Below the pieces are notes generated by a model. The model searched no databases. It was not told the origin of the DNA and saw nothing but the letters and a program-made list of their open reading frames with translations. From Oceanimonas doudoroffii (lineage in GTDB: Bacteria > Pseudomonadota > Gammaproteobacteria > Enterobacterales > Aeromonadaceae), in assembly GCF_002242685.1 (NCBI RefSeq), contig NZ_NBIM01000001.1, positions 186,001 through 250,000 on the forward strand: DNA of 64,000 bases, given 5' to 3'. Position numbers and translations under genes: made by a program. This document shows positions 1 through 8,475 of the stretch, piece after piece; the stretch's first letter is position 1; the number at the start of each line of letters is the position of its first letter.

Positions 1-998
1 TCACGATATAACAACTGCAACGGCGCTTTTTCGGATGGCATTAAAAAGGCCGGGTAGGTGACTTTGCTTTCCCGCTCGCCGGTCATGGCCACTTCATCAC
101 TCCAGTTTGCTATGCACTCCGGTGCCAGGCTGCGGCGATACTTCAACTGGCTGCCATGGTGGTCATAGCTGATATGGATGTAGCCGTCTCTGTCCATGCC
201 CAGGCTGATGCTGTTATGGGCATCCTTAATGTTGTAATCCCCCTTTATGTCGCTCTGCAGCAGCTCGTTGTTGTTCAGATTCCGCTGTATTACTCGCAGG
301 GTATGCTGGTCTACATAAAAGGCGGTGTACTGCCAGCCATTGTGGCTGAAAATGCCATGATGGCGAAATATTACCGTGTTCACGGTGTTACCGGCCCAGG
401 CATCACCCAGCGCCACCTGGCCGATGGTTTTTACAGTAAAACCTGGCTTGTCAATGGTGTTACATTGGCTCCAGGCACTATTTATACCCAGTTGAGCCAG
501 TTGCTGGTACCAACGTGCCTGGCCGAGCACCTGATTCTCCACAATCGAGCCAGCCGAGGCCGCCTTGTCGAAGTGCTGCCTGGCTTTCTGCATATGGCTC
601 AGAGCGGCTCTGGCTCTGGCCAGGCTGTTGAAAGCCCCGGATATCAGAATGCGTACCGTATTTCTGTTTTTCCGGGGCAGCTCACTTAGCAACGCCCTTG
701 CCGTATCGAGCTCACCCAGCTGAAAATGGGCAACAGCCTTAAAGCTTGTTAACTCAATATGTTGAGGGTGGTGTTTAAGCAGTGCTGCATCCAGTTTTGC
801 CAGTGCCTGCCAGTCGCCGGCATGCCAGAGCAAGATGGCTTGCAGGTAAAGCTGTGGTTCATTGGGAAGCAGGTTTCCTTCCGTGGTGGTTGCCAGGGCT
901 GTGGAGTTATACCGCCGCAGAGCCACCTGGTGTGGTTTTTTTTGCCTGCGTTTTTTTTTGTTCTTTCCTGGCTTTTGGCTTTTGCTCACTTCAGACAT
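1..998 (-). CDS. BNR-4 repeat protein with basic, TPR-like N-terminus (partial, runs off the window start)
   Basis: The minus-strand frame is open from an ATG at 998 to the window edge, giving about 332 residues without a stop. Residues 6-30 are very basic (KNKKKRRQKK). Residues 45-150 read like helical TPR-type repeats (ILLWHAGDWQAL, AVAHFQLGELDTARALL). From about residue 190 it has the hallmarks of the BNR-4 family: LGDAWAGNTVNT, then HNSISLGMDRDGYIHISYDH, and HHGSQLKYRR. BNR-4 proteins are predicted beta-propellers found near polysaccharide genes, and their activity is unknown. It starts 16 bases after the rfbC stop, so it is probably the next gene of the capsule operon. Two A-runs (nine and eight bases) lie near the start of the coding strand. 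The family call is fairly sure; the function is not known. Confidence 0.8.
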   Translation of the reverse strand, partial: MSEVSKSQKPGKNKKKRRQKKPHQVALRRYNSTALATTTEGNLLPNEPQLYLQAILLWHAGDWQALAKLDAALLKHHPQHIELTSFKAVAHFQLGELDTARALLSELPRKNRNTVRILISGAFNSLARARAALSHMQKARQHFDKAASAGSIVENQVLGQARWYQQLAQLGINSAWSQCNTIDKPGFTVKTIGQVALGDAWAGNTVNTVIFRHHGIFSHNGWQYTAFYVDQHTLRVIQRNLNNNELLQSDIKGDYNIKDAHNSISLGMDRDGYIHISYDHHGSQLKYRRSLAPECIANWSDEVAMTGERESKVTYPAFLMPSEKAPLQLLYR

Positions 999-1014
999 GC
1001 TGTGCTCCGGCCAT

Positions 1015-1560
1015 TTAAAAGGTAGGACACTGGCCCAGAGTCAGGGCGTCGGCATCCTTGGCGGACAATTGCGGAGCCGTTCCGGCTATCAGTGGCCAGT
1101 TAATGGCCAGTGAATCATCGTTCCAGGCCAGGGAATATTCATCACCGGGTTTATAGTAATCGGTACACTTGTACTGAAACTCGGCTTCTTCACTGGTTAC
1201 ATAAAAGCCATGGGCAAAACCCGGTGGCACCCACAGCATCTGCTTGTTGTGCTCACTTAGTAATACGCCAACCCAATGGCCAAAGGTGGGTGAGTGTTTA
1301 CGCATGTCTACTGCCACATCAAACACTTCACCTCGGGTTACCCGCACCAGCTTGCCCTGAGGTTTCTCCAGCTGGTAGTGCAGGCCGCGCAGAATGCCCT
1401 GTTTGGATTTGCTGTGGTTGTCTTGCACAAACTGTACCTTGCCACAGTGTTGTTCAAACTCGCTCTGCCGAAAGGTCTCCATAAAAAAGCCGCGTTCGTC
1501 ACCAAAGACTTTTGGCGTCAGCAGAACCACATCGGGAATGGCAAGGGGTTGATATTCCAT
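1015..1560 (-). CDS. rfbC: dTDP-4-dehydrorhamnose 3,5-epimerase
   Basis: The 181-residue product epimerises C3 and C5 of dTDP-4-keto-6-deoxyglucose, the third step of dTDP-L-rhamnose synthesis in the cytoplasm. Family marks are DERGFFMETF (21-30), the catalytic-base histidine in RGLHYQ (H61), and PPGFAHGF. I chose the ATG at 1560, one base after the rfbA stop. A GGAGAG ribosome site sits just upstream of it inside the rfbA end, and the protein then begins in the usual way (MEYQPLAIPDVVLL). The longer in-frame start at 1695 would lie inside rfbA. It is the last of four rhamnose genes (order rfbB-rfbD-rfbA-rfbC). RmlC length and motifs are normal. Confidence 0.96.
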   Translation of the reverse strand: MEYQPLAIPDVVLLTPKVFGDERGFFMETFRQSEFEQHCGKVQFVQDNHSKSKQGILRGLHYQLEKPQGKLVRVTRGEVFDVAVDMRKHSPTFGHWVGVLLSEHNKQMLWVPPGFAHGFYVTSEEAEFQYKCTDYYKPGDEYSLAWNDDSLAINWPLIAGTAPQLSAKDADALTLGQCPTF

Positions 1561-1561
1561 T

Positions 1562-2458
1562 TCACTCTCCTTCAGCGTCGAGCAGGTGCAGCAAATACTG
1601 GCCATAGTGGGTTTTGTAGAGAGATTCGCCACGGTGATGCAGTTCCTGATCGCTGATCCAGCCATTGCGCCAGCCAATTTCTTCCAGACAGGCAATTTTC
1701 AGGCCCTGGCGGTGCTCTATGGTTTTCACATAGCTGCTGGCTTCCAGCAGGGAGTCGTGGGTGCCGGTATCCAGCCACGAAAAGCCTCGGCCCAGCCGCT
1801 CTACCCTGAGGTCGCCCCGTTGCAGATAGGCGTTGTTTATGCTGGTAATTTCCAGCTCGCCCCGGGCAGAAGGCTTAACGGTCTTGGCAATGTTGACCAC
1901 GTCGTTATCGTAAAAATACAGGCCGGTTACCGCATAACTGCTTTTGGGCTTTGCCGGTTTTTCTTCAATGCTGATGGCTTTGCCTTCGGCATCAAATTCC
2001 ACCACGCCAAAGCGCTCTGGGTCATGTACCAGGTAGCCAAATACGGTGGCGCCACCTGGCTGGGCGGCTGCTTTTTTCAGCTGCTCTGAAAAGTGCTGAC
2101 CATGGAAAATGTTGTCACCCAGCACCAGGCATACCGGGCTGGTGCCAATAAACTCTTCACCAATAATAAAGGCCTGGGCCAGCCCGTCCGGGCTGGGCTG
2201 TACCGCATAGCTGAAGCTCACGCCAAACTGTTCACCAGTGCCCAGCAGCTTTTGGTACTGGGGCAGATCATCGGGGGTGGAGATGATCAGAATGTCACGA
2301 ATGCCAGCCAGCATCAGCACCGAGATGGGGTAGTAGATCATCGGTTTGTCGTAAATAGGCAGCAGTTGCTTGGAAATGCCCAGCGTAATGGGGTGCAGCC
2401 GGGTGCCGGAGCCGCCGGCCAGAATAATGCCTTTGGTGTTGCTGGTGTTGGTTGTCAT
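1562..2458 (-). CDS. rfbA: Glucose-1-phosphate thymidylyltransferase
   Basis: The 298-residue enzyme joins dTTP and glucose-1-phosphate to make dTDP-glucose, the entry step to dTDP-rhamnose. The nucleotidyltransferase signature GGSGTR is at residues 15-20, followed by the sugar-phosphate region [15 protein letters not shown] and the metal-site stretch LVLGDNIF. The length matches RmlA. Its ATG overlaps the rfbD stop by four bases (ATGA), showing translational coupling in the rhamnose block. The first nine residues (MTTNTSNTK) are a short extension before the canonical GIILAGG. Confidence 0.97.
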   Translation of the reverse strand: MTTNTSNTKGIILAGGSGTRLHPITLGISKQLLPIYDKPMIYYPISVLMLAGIRDILIISTPDDLPQYQKLLGTGEQFGVSFSYAVQPSPDGLAQAFIIGEEFIGTSPVCLVLGDNIFHGQHFSEQLKKAAAQPGGATVFGYLVHDPERFGVVEFDAEGKAISIEEKPAKPKSSYAVTGLYFYDNDVVNIAKTVKPSARGELEITSINNAYLQRGDLRVERLGRGFSWLDTGTHDSLLEASSYVKTIEHRQGLKIACLEEIGWRNGWISDQELHHRGESLYKTHYGQYLLHLLDAEGE

Positions 2459-3327
2459 GCAAAAAACTCTTCGAGGGTTAACTGTAATTGTTGTTGCCAG
2501 TGGGGCAGCTCTGCGCCCAACGCCTGCTCTAGCTTGCTCAGGCTCATGCGCGAGTTCAGTGGCCGGGCTGCGGGAGTGGGGTACTCACAACTGGGAATGC
2601 CCTTTACCTGTTGCACTGCCAGCTCCTGTCCCAGCGCGCGGGCCTGGTCAAAAATGGCTTGGGCAAATTGCTGCCAGCTGGTGGTGCCGCGGGGTGCGAG
2701 GTGATACACACCGTTGGCCAGTTGCCGCTCCAGTGCCAGACTGGTTACCTGGGCAATAAGCCGGGCCGGGGTAGGGGCGCCAATCTGGTCGTTTACCACG
2801 CTCAGCTCGGTTCTGTCTTTGCCCAGGTGCAGCATGGTTTTCATAAAGTTGTTGCCACGGGCGGCATACACCCAGCTGGTGCGAAAAACAAGATGGCTGC
2901 ATCCGCTGCTCTGCACGGCCAAATCGCCCTGCAGTTTGCTGTGGCCATAAATGTTTTGTGGGCCGGTGGTGTCGTCTTCACGCCAGGGACTGGTGCCGGT
3001 GCCCGGATAAACATAATCGGATGAATAATGTACCAGGCGTTTGTCGTATGGTTGGCAGTAGTCTGCCAGCTGGGCGGGCAGCTCGGCATTCAGGCGCGTG
3101 GCCTGCGCTTGATCGGTCTCTGCCTTGTCTACAGCCGTGTAGGCCGCAGCGTTAATAATCAGATCCGGTTGCTCGGCTTCCAGATAAGCAGCCACGGCAT
3201 CGGCATTGGCCAGATCCAGCTGCTGGCGGCAGGGGGCCAGCAGTTGCCCGTGCAGCACCAGCTGGCGGCGCAGTTCAAACCCTACCTGGCCGTTGCCGCC
3301 AGTGATGAGAATTTTGGGTTGTGGCAT
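2455..3327 (-). CDS. rfbD: dTDP-4-dehydrorhamnose reductase
   Basis: The 290-residue short-chain reductase performs the last step, reducing dTDP-4-keto-rhamnose to dTDP-L-rhamnose with NAD(P)H. It has an N-terminal Rossmann motif GGNGQVG (10-16), [12 protein letters not shown], the [10 protein letters not shown] segment and the catalytic Tyr/Lys in IYGHSK. The ATG at 3327 shares a base with the rfbB stop (TAATG) and yields the usual start [12 protein letters not shown] longer frame start at 3408 lies inside rfbB and is rejected. SSDYVYPG replaces the more common SSDYVFDG, a minor change. Confidence 0.95.
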   Translation of the reverse strand: MPQPKILITGGNGQVGFELRRQLVLHGQLLAPCRQQLDLANADAVAAYLEAEQPDLIINAAAYTAVDKAETDQAQATRLNAELPAQLADYCQPYDKRLVHYSSDYVYPGTGTSPWREDDTTGPQNIYGHSKLQGDLAVQSSGCSHLVFRTSWVYAARGNNFMKTMLHLGKDRTELSVVNDQIGAPTPARLIAQVTSLALERQLANGVYHLAPRGTTSWQQFAQAIFDQARALGQELAVQQVKGIPSCEYPTPAARPLNSRMSLSKLEQALGAELPHWQQQLQLTLEEFFA

Positions 3328-4394
3328 TACACGCTGGCTCCCAGTCGCTCGCCCTGATAGCTGCCATTCTGCACGCGCTGCCACCAGCCCTGGTTGTTCA
3401 GGTACCACTCCACGGTTTTGCGCAGGCCGGTTTCAAAGGTTTCAACCGGCTTCCAGCCCAGCTCGCGCTCTATTTTTGAGGCGTCTATGGCATAGCGCAC
3501 ATCGTGACCCGGGCGATCTTTTACATAGGTGATCAGCTCATGGTAGCTGTGCTCTTGCGGTACCAGCTGTTGCAGAATGTCGCAGAGGGTACGTACCACT
3601 TCTATGTTTTGTTTTTCGTTATGGCCGCCAATGTTGTAGGTGTCGCCAATGGCACCCTGCTGGGCCACCAGGATCAGGGCACGGGCATGGTCTTCCACAA
3701 ACAGCCAGTCACGAATTTGCTTGCCGTCGCCATACACCGGCAGCGGCTTGCCGGCCAGGGCATTCAGGATCATCAGCGGGATCAGCTTTTCCGGAAAATG
3801 GTAAGGCCCGTAGTTGTTGGAGCAGTTGGTTACCAGGGTGGGCAAACTATAGGTACGCTGCCAGGCCCGCACCAGATGATCGGAGCTCGCCTTGCTGGCG
3901 GAATAAGGTGAGCTGGGTGCGTAAGGAGTGGTTTCGGTAAACAGGTCATCGGTGCCGTGCAGGTCGCCGTAGACCTCATCGGTGGATATATGATGAAAAC
4001 GAAAACCTTTTGCTTTCTCACTGTTGCCTGCTTTCAGCGTATTCCAGTAGTGACGGGCGGTTTCCAGCAAGGTATAGGCGCCCACTATATTGGTTTGAAT
4101 AAATTCGGCGGGGCCGTCTATGGAACGGTCTACGTGGCTCTCGGCCGCCAGGTGCATGACTATGTCGGGCTGGTGTTGTTCAAACACCGCTTGCATGGCG
4201 GCTGCGTCACAAATATCCGCCTGAACAAAGGTGTAGCGTGGGTTATCTTGCACGCTGGCCAGCGACTCCAGGTTACCGGCATAGGTGAGTTTGTCCAGGT
4301 TTACTACTTTGTGCTGAGAGTTGTTAATCAGCTCGCGCACTACTGCCGAGCCGATAAATCCGGCGCCGCCGGTGATTAGAAAAGTTTTAGTCAT
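3327..4394 (-). CDS. rfbB: dTDP-glucose 4,6-dehydratase
   Basis: The 355-residue extended-SDR enzyme converts dTDP-glucose to dTDP-4-keto-6-deoxyglucose. The NAD-binding GGAGFIG is at 9-15, the substrate/catalytic TDE at 138-140, and the YSASK Tyr/Lys pair at 164/168. [17 protein letters not shown] and [17 protein letters not shown] are typical RmlB stretches. The start at 4394 ([10 protein letters not shown]) is preferred over the upstream in-frame ATG at 4421, which would overlap the preceding gene. It begins 10 bases after that gene (the methyltransferase/coiled-coil gene) and opens the rhamnose block. Confidence 0.97.
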   Translation of the reverse strand: MTKTFLITGGAGFIGSAVVRELINNSQHKVVNLDKLTYAGNLESLASVQDNPRYTFVQADICDAAAMQAVFEQHQPDIVMHLAAESHVDRSIDGPAEFIQTNIVGAYTLLETARHYWNTLKAGNSEKAKGFRFHHISTDEVYGDLHGTDDLFTETTPYAPSSPYSASKASSDHLVRAWQRTYSLPTLVTNCSNNYGPYHFPEKLIPLMILNALAGKPLPVYGDGKQIRDWLFVEDHARALILVAQQGAIGDTYNIGGHNEKQNIEVVRTLCDILQQLVPQEHSYHELITYVKDRPGHDVRYAIDASKIERELGWKPVETFETGLRKTVEWYLNNQGWWQRVQNGSYQGERLGASV

Positions 4395-4404
4395 TCTGTT
4401 CCCG

Positions 4405-5850
4405 TTAAATGGCACTGCCATTGAGCATAAGTTCTTTAATTAATTCGATTTGGGCTTCTGCCTTGAGAAGCTCGCTTTCAAGTAACTGCTGGCGAGACTG
4501 AGTGGTTTGATGCTCACTCAGCAGCTTCTGGTGTTTTTGTTGCAGCTCGGCATGTTTTTTGCGCAGGTCAAGCAAGAGGTTTTCTTTTACTTTGAGTGTG
4601 TTGTTGTCTTTGGTTAGTTGATCACATGTTTGCTTTAACTGATCAACTTTGGCATTGGACTGGTTAAGCTGTTGTTGTGTTTGCTCTTTATCTTGCTTTT
4701 CTGCCTGAAGCTGCTGATTTAGCGTGGTGAGTGTTTTTTGAAGTTCAGTCTGACTTTGTGTCAGTTGCTGATGCTGTTGTTTGATATCATCTAACTTCTG
4801 GTATGTGACCTCGAGCTGATTTTCAGCTTTTTCTCCGCCTTGACGTTGGCTTTTTAGTTGCAGCTGAAGTTCGCTGGTTTGCTTTTCCAGTTCTTGTGCG
4901 TGATCTTTGTACTCTGTTAGAACACCATTTGCTTTGGCAAGCCGGTTTTTTTCTTGCTGGAGTTGATGGAGGCTGTCTTTTAGCTCTTGCCTTATCTTTT
5001 CTTTTTCTTTTGTTTCTGCTTTTAGTTGATGTAGAAGTTCTTTTTGCTGCTGACTGAGCTGATTATATTGCACTTTTTGGCTGTCATTTTCTTGAGTAGA
5101 CGAATTTGCCTGTAGCTGTGCTTGTTCTCTTTTTTCAGCTTCCGTCTTTAGTGCTTGTTGCAATGCTTCCAACTTCTGTTGAAGTGATTCATTCAACTCA
5201 TTGGCGTGTTGTAATGCCGATTGTGTGACTTTGAGATCCTGTTTTACGGGGTTGAGGTCCAGTTGCCAGAGGGGAATGTCCGGGTCACTGTTGTCTGTGC
5301 CACGCAGTTCAAAACAGTGATTCTCCAGCTTTGATAGCAGCTCATCGGGATTATACCAGCTTTGGTAAAGTGGTACGTCAGGCATGCTTATCTGTATGTA
5401 CCGAAACAAAGTCAGATAATTGTGCTCAAGCAGGCTGCCTAAAATTTCCTGCTCTTCACCGTTGGCTTCTATCAGCAGCTGGTTATGTTGCTTCGGGTCA
5501 AGTTGCAAACGTTCTATCAATGTTTGCGGGCTGATGGTGGTCACGCTATGTTGTTGCACCACTTTTATACCGGGGAACAGACCATTCAACCCGGTGGCCG
5601 GATGCAGGCTGCTTGCCGAAGCCAGGTTGTATTCGGTTAGCTTTGCCTCGGATGAGGGGATGCAGCTTACTGCCAGCTCCCACACTTCGGTATTGGCCAG
5701 GTTGGCAGTGGCCTGCCGCAGGGCTTTGGCATGTGAAGGCAAGGGTTCTATCAGCACCAGCCGGACAGGGGCCATGGCTTCGTATTGAGGCAACTGGCTG
5801 CCATTGCCGGCACCAATATGCACCAGGGTGTGAATAGGGGTTAAGGTCAT
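4405..5850 (-). CDS. FkbM-like methyltransferase fused to a ~270-residue coiled coil
   Basis: Residues 1-200 resemble a class I FkbM-type methyltransferase. There is a glycine-rich motif [11 protein letters not shown] (10-20), an acidic end of strand 2 (LVLIEPLP), and [17 protein letters not shown] (125-141), which matches the conserved IDVEGxExxVLxG end of the family. Residues about 202-475 are almost pure heptad sequence rich in Q, L, K and E, with no proline after residue 201, and should form one long coiled coil. No kinase or glycosyltransferase domain is visible. It lies between the capsule exporter genes and the rhamnose genes, five bases after kpsE, so it is part of the capsule operon. 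Known parallels such as WbdD use a coiled coil as a ruler for sugar-chain length; that role is inferred here. Confidence 0.72.
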   Translation of the reverse strand: MTLTPIHTLVHIGAGNGSQLPQYEAMAPVRLVLIEPLPSHAKALRQATANLANTEVWELAVSCIPSSEAKLTEYNLASASSLHPATGLNGLFPGIKVVQQHSVTTISPQTLIERLQLDPKQHNQLLIEANGEEQEILGSLLEHNYLTLFRYIQISMPDVPLYQSWYNPDELLSKLENHCFELRGTDNSDPDIPLWQLDLNPVKQDLKVTQSALQHANELNESLQQKLEALQQALKTEAEKREQAQLQANSSTQENDSQKVQYNQLSQQQKELLHQLKAETKEKEKIRQELKDSLHQLQQEKNRLAKANGVLTEYKDHAQELEKQTSELQLQLKSQRQGGEKAENQLEVTYQKLDDIKQQHQQLTQSQTELQKTLTTLNQQLQAEKQDKEQTQQQLNQSNAKVDQLKQTCDQLTKDNNTLKVKENLLLDLRKKHAELQQKHQKLLSEHQTTQSRQQLLESELLKAEAQIELIKELMLNGSAI

Positions 5851-5855
5851 GGTGG

Positions 5856-6938
5856 TTAATCCCGGTGGTCGCGAATGATCAGCATCATCATGTTGGCAAT
5901 AAAGGCCAGGAATAGGGTGATAATGGCAAACATGCTGGCGTTATAGAGCCGCTTGGGCTGGGTGGCGTACTCCGGCTGCAGTGGGCTTTGCAGCACGCTT
6001 ACCTGCTTGAGTTTGCGGGCGGCTTCTATACGGGTGTTTTCCAGTGCCGCCAGGGCGCTGGAATAGGTTTGCTGGGCAAACTGGGCTTTCAGCTCCAAAG
6101 CTTGATAGCCGGCGGAAATCTGGTTAAGGGCGCTGCCGGTTTCTTTGGCCAGGCGATTTTGCTCTTTGCCAATTTGTTGCTGCAGGGCGTTTATTTCTGC
6201 TCTTATTTGCACTAGTTCGGCAGAGCGGGTGCTCTGGTAGCTTTGGGCGGCGGTATAACGTGCCTGCAATCGGGCCAGCTCACCTTCCAGCGTGCCCACC
6301 ACCTGATTAAGACTTTCTACCGTGTGGATGGGGGAGATTAGCCCATGCTCATTTTGAAATGCCAGCAGGTTGGCGCGAGCCTCGTCCAGTCTTTCCCCTA
6401 ACCGATCTGTTTGTTGCTCAAGAAATTTTACCTGCTCTTCTGCCAGGCGCTGGCCCATATCATTCATGTGAGCCTCACCGGCGCTTAGCAGCAGTTGGGC
6501 CAGCTCGTGTGCAAATTCCGGGGTAAAGGCCTGCACTTCTATGTTCAGCACTCCGGCATATTCGTCCAGCTCTACGCTGACGCGCTTTTTATAGTATTTG
6601 TGCAACTCTTCAATGGGAACATTTGCATTCCTCAGGCTGGCGAACAGATCGCCGTTCTGGCTGTAGTGCTCACGAAAGGGCAGTTCGGCTTCTACCTTTT
6701 TGAGCATGTCGGTAGAGAGCAAATGCTCGCGCAGCAGCAGCAGATCGCTGTGGCCGCCGGCCCCCTTGATAAGGCTGGAAAAGCTGAATTCAGGCGCGGC
6801 AATTTGCGGGCTTTCCAGCACCACGGTGGCGCGGGATACATATCTGTCTGCCGCCCAGGCGAACCAGTAAAAGGCAACGGCCAAAATCGCCACCAGGGCG
6901 GCGGCCCAATGGGGTTGTTTTTTGATAAAGTAATGCAT
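5856..6938 (-). CDS. kpsE: Capsule polysaccharide export inner-membrane/periplasmic protein (KpsE/CtrB-type)
   Basis: The 360-residue protein has a transmembrane segment at about 12-28 (AALVAILAVAFYWFAW) followed by DRYVSRATVVLESP, the standard opening of the polysaccharide co-polymerase 3 family. A long periplasmic coiled-coil region follows (about 160-310), and a second membrane segment lies near 332-353. This family links the ABC exporter in the inner membrane to the outer-membrane channel. It lies 74 bases after kpsT and five bases before the coiled-coil methyltransferase gene. No strong ribosome site is visible upstream of the ATG. The exact naming (kpsE, ctrB or bexC) cannot be settled from sequence alone. 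Confidence 0.92.
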   Translation of the reverse strand: MHYFIKKQPHWAAALVAILAVAFYWFAWAADRYVSRATVVLESPQIAAPEFSFSSLIKGAGGHSDLLLLREHLLSTDMLKKVEAELPFREHYSQNGDLFASLRNANVPIEELHKYYKKRVSVELDEYAGVLNIEVQAFTPEFAHELAQLLLSAGEAHMNDMGQRLAEEQVKFLEQQTDRLGERLDEARANLLAFQNEHGLISPIHTVESLNQVVGTLEGELARLQARYTAAQSYQSTRSAELVQIRAEINALQQQIGKEQNRLAKETGSALNQISAGYQALELKAQFAQQTYSSALAALENTRIEAARKLKQVSVLQSPLQPEYATQPKRLYNASMFAIITLFLAFIANMMMLIIRDHRD

Positions 6939-7012
6939 GTGAACTCTGTATTGGATTCGAATTTTGTGAAGGTTGTTGGCCGTAGCGTTAAGCTCAAAAA
7001 ACAGATAGCCCC

Positions 7013-7681
7013 TTAGGGATTGCTTTCTTTGTGGTAGGCCGCGATGGCGTTGTTGATGTCGTCATACCATTGGGCCTGGCCGTTTTTAAGGTAAATGCCA
7101 GCCTGGCACAGATCTTTGAGTATGCCCTCGGAGTGCGACACCATAATCAGGCTGGACTGACCCACCTTGTCTTTAAAGGCTTTGGCGGCTTTGTCTTTAA
7201 AGGCTCGATCGCCCACGGCGGTGGCTTCATCCGAGAGGTAAACGTCGAAGTCGAAGGCGAGCGACAGGCCAAAGTTAAGCCGGGAGCGCATGCCGGAAGA
7301 GTAGGTTTTAATGGGACGGTCAAAGGCGCTGCCGAGTTCGGCGAACTCTTCCACATAGTCGATAATGCGTTGCACATTAAGACCGGCGCCATGCACCCTG
7401 GCCACAAATTTTACGTTTTGTCGTCCGGTCATGGAGCTTTGAAATCCCCCGGAAAGGCCAATAGGCCAGGATACCCGACAATGGCGTTCTACTTTGCCCC
7501 GCTCAGGATTGTCCATACCGGCAATCAGTCGCAACAGGGTGCTTTTGCCGGCGCCGTTGCGGCCCAGCAATCCCACACTTACGTTTTGAGGAATGGTGAG
7601 GTTAATATCTTTTAACACCCAGGGGGCTTCTCGACCATCGCGGTTGTTGTAGCGTTTGTAAAGACTGCTGAGTTTAATCAT
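7013..7681 (-). CDS. kpsT: Capsule polysaccharide ABC transporter, ATP-binding subunit
   Basis: The 222-residue ATPase powers capsule export across the inner membrane with KpsM. Walker A is GRNGAGKST (40-48), the signature is YSSGMRSRL (127-135), Walker B ends VYLSDEATAVGD (147-158), and the switch histidine is in VSHSEG (H183). The length is typical of KpsT/CtrD, which lack the C-terminal carbohydrate-binding domain of O-antigen ATPases. Its ATG overlaps the end of kpsM by four bases. Confidence 0.96.
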   Translation of the reverse strand: MIKLSSLYKRYNNRDGREAPWVLKDINLTIPQNVSVGLLGRNGAGKSTLLRLIAGMDNPERGKVERHCRVSWPIGLSGGFQSSMTGRQNVKFVARVHGAGLNVQRIIDYVEEFAELGSAFDRPIKTYSSGMRSRLNFGLSLAFDFDVYLSDEATAVGDRAFKDKAAKAFKDKVGQSSLIMVSHSEGILKDLCQAGIYLKNGQAQWYDDINNAIAAYHKESNP

Positions 7682-8475
7682 TTTGCTTTCAGCCTCTCTT
7701 TATAGCGCAGGTGCATCAGCAGCCCCAGGGCATTGAGCCCCAGAATCCACAGCCACAAATACAGCACACTGGTGCCATGAACCGTATGGTAATGCTCAAA
7801 AAAACCCGCGCGCAGCAATTCCAGCCCGTGCGCTATGGGGTTGAGCATTAAATATTCCAGAATACGGTGGGGCAGGTTGTTCAGCGGCAGAATAACGCCG
7901 CTGATGATCATCAGCGGCAGGCTGAGCATGTTGATGATTTTTCCGGTTTCCGGCACTAGTTTGGCGGCTACCGATACCACCAGTGCAAAGCCCAGTGCCA
8001 GTGCCCACAGCGAGGTCCAGCCCAGCAAAACACGAATGGTGTTGTCGGGGAATATATCCAGCCCCAGTAACAAGCCCCCGGCCACAAAGACCACAAACAC
8101 TACAGTGCGTAGCATGCCATCAACCCAAGTGCGAACCAGCACGGTGTCTACCGGTTGCACCTGGCGATAGGCAAACAGCGCCTGGGCGGAGTTAATGGCG
8201 CCCTGGCTGCGGCTCAGTCCTTCGCGCACCAGAAAAAAACCCATCATGCCGGTGATCATCCAGGGAATGAAATCGGCATTCACGATGAGCCTGCTGGCTC
8301 CTCTTAACTGGGTTCGAATCAGCACCATAATGGTGATCATTGCCACCGGCTCAAAAAGCATCCAAAACCAGCCCATGCGGTCGGCCATAGTGCGCGAAAC
8401 GGCTTCGCGCATAAACATGGCAAACCATACGCTGCGGGTCACCTGCCAGGGTGTGCGGCCTTGCAGGGTGCTCAT
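7678..8475 (-). CDS. kpsM: Capsule polysaccharide ABC transporter, permease subunit
   Basis: The 265-residue inner-membrane permease is of the ABC-2 type and has about six membrane segments. It opens with RTPWQVTRSVWFAMFMREAVSRTMADRMGW, which is close to KpsM/CtrC/BexB starts, and contains the cytoplasmic stretch NSAQALFAYRQVQPVDT and the late LPLMIISGVILPLNNLP. It works with KpsT. The ATG overlaps the kpsD stop (TAATG), so kpsD, kpsM and kpsT are translationally coupled. Confidence 0.96.
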   Translation of the reverse strand: MSTLQGRTPWQVTRSVWFAMFMREAVSRTMADRMGWFWMLFEPVAMITIMVLIRTQLRGASRLIVNADFIPWMITGMMGFFLVREGLSRSQGAINSAQALFAYRQVQPVDTVLVRTWVDGMLRTVVFVVFVAGGLLLGLDIFPDNTIRVLLGWTSLWALALGFALVVSVAAKLVPETGKIINMLSLPLMIISGVILPLNNLPHRILEYLMLNPIAHGLELLRAGFFEHYHTVHGTSVLYLWLWILGLNALGLLMHLRYKERLKAK

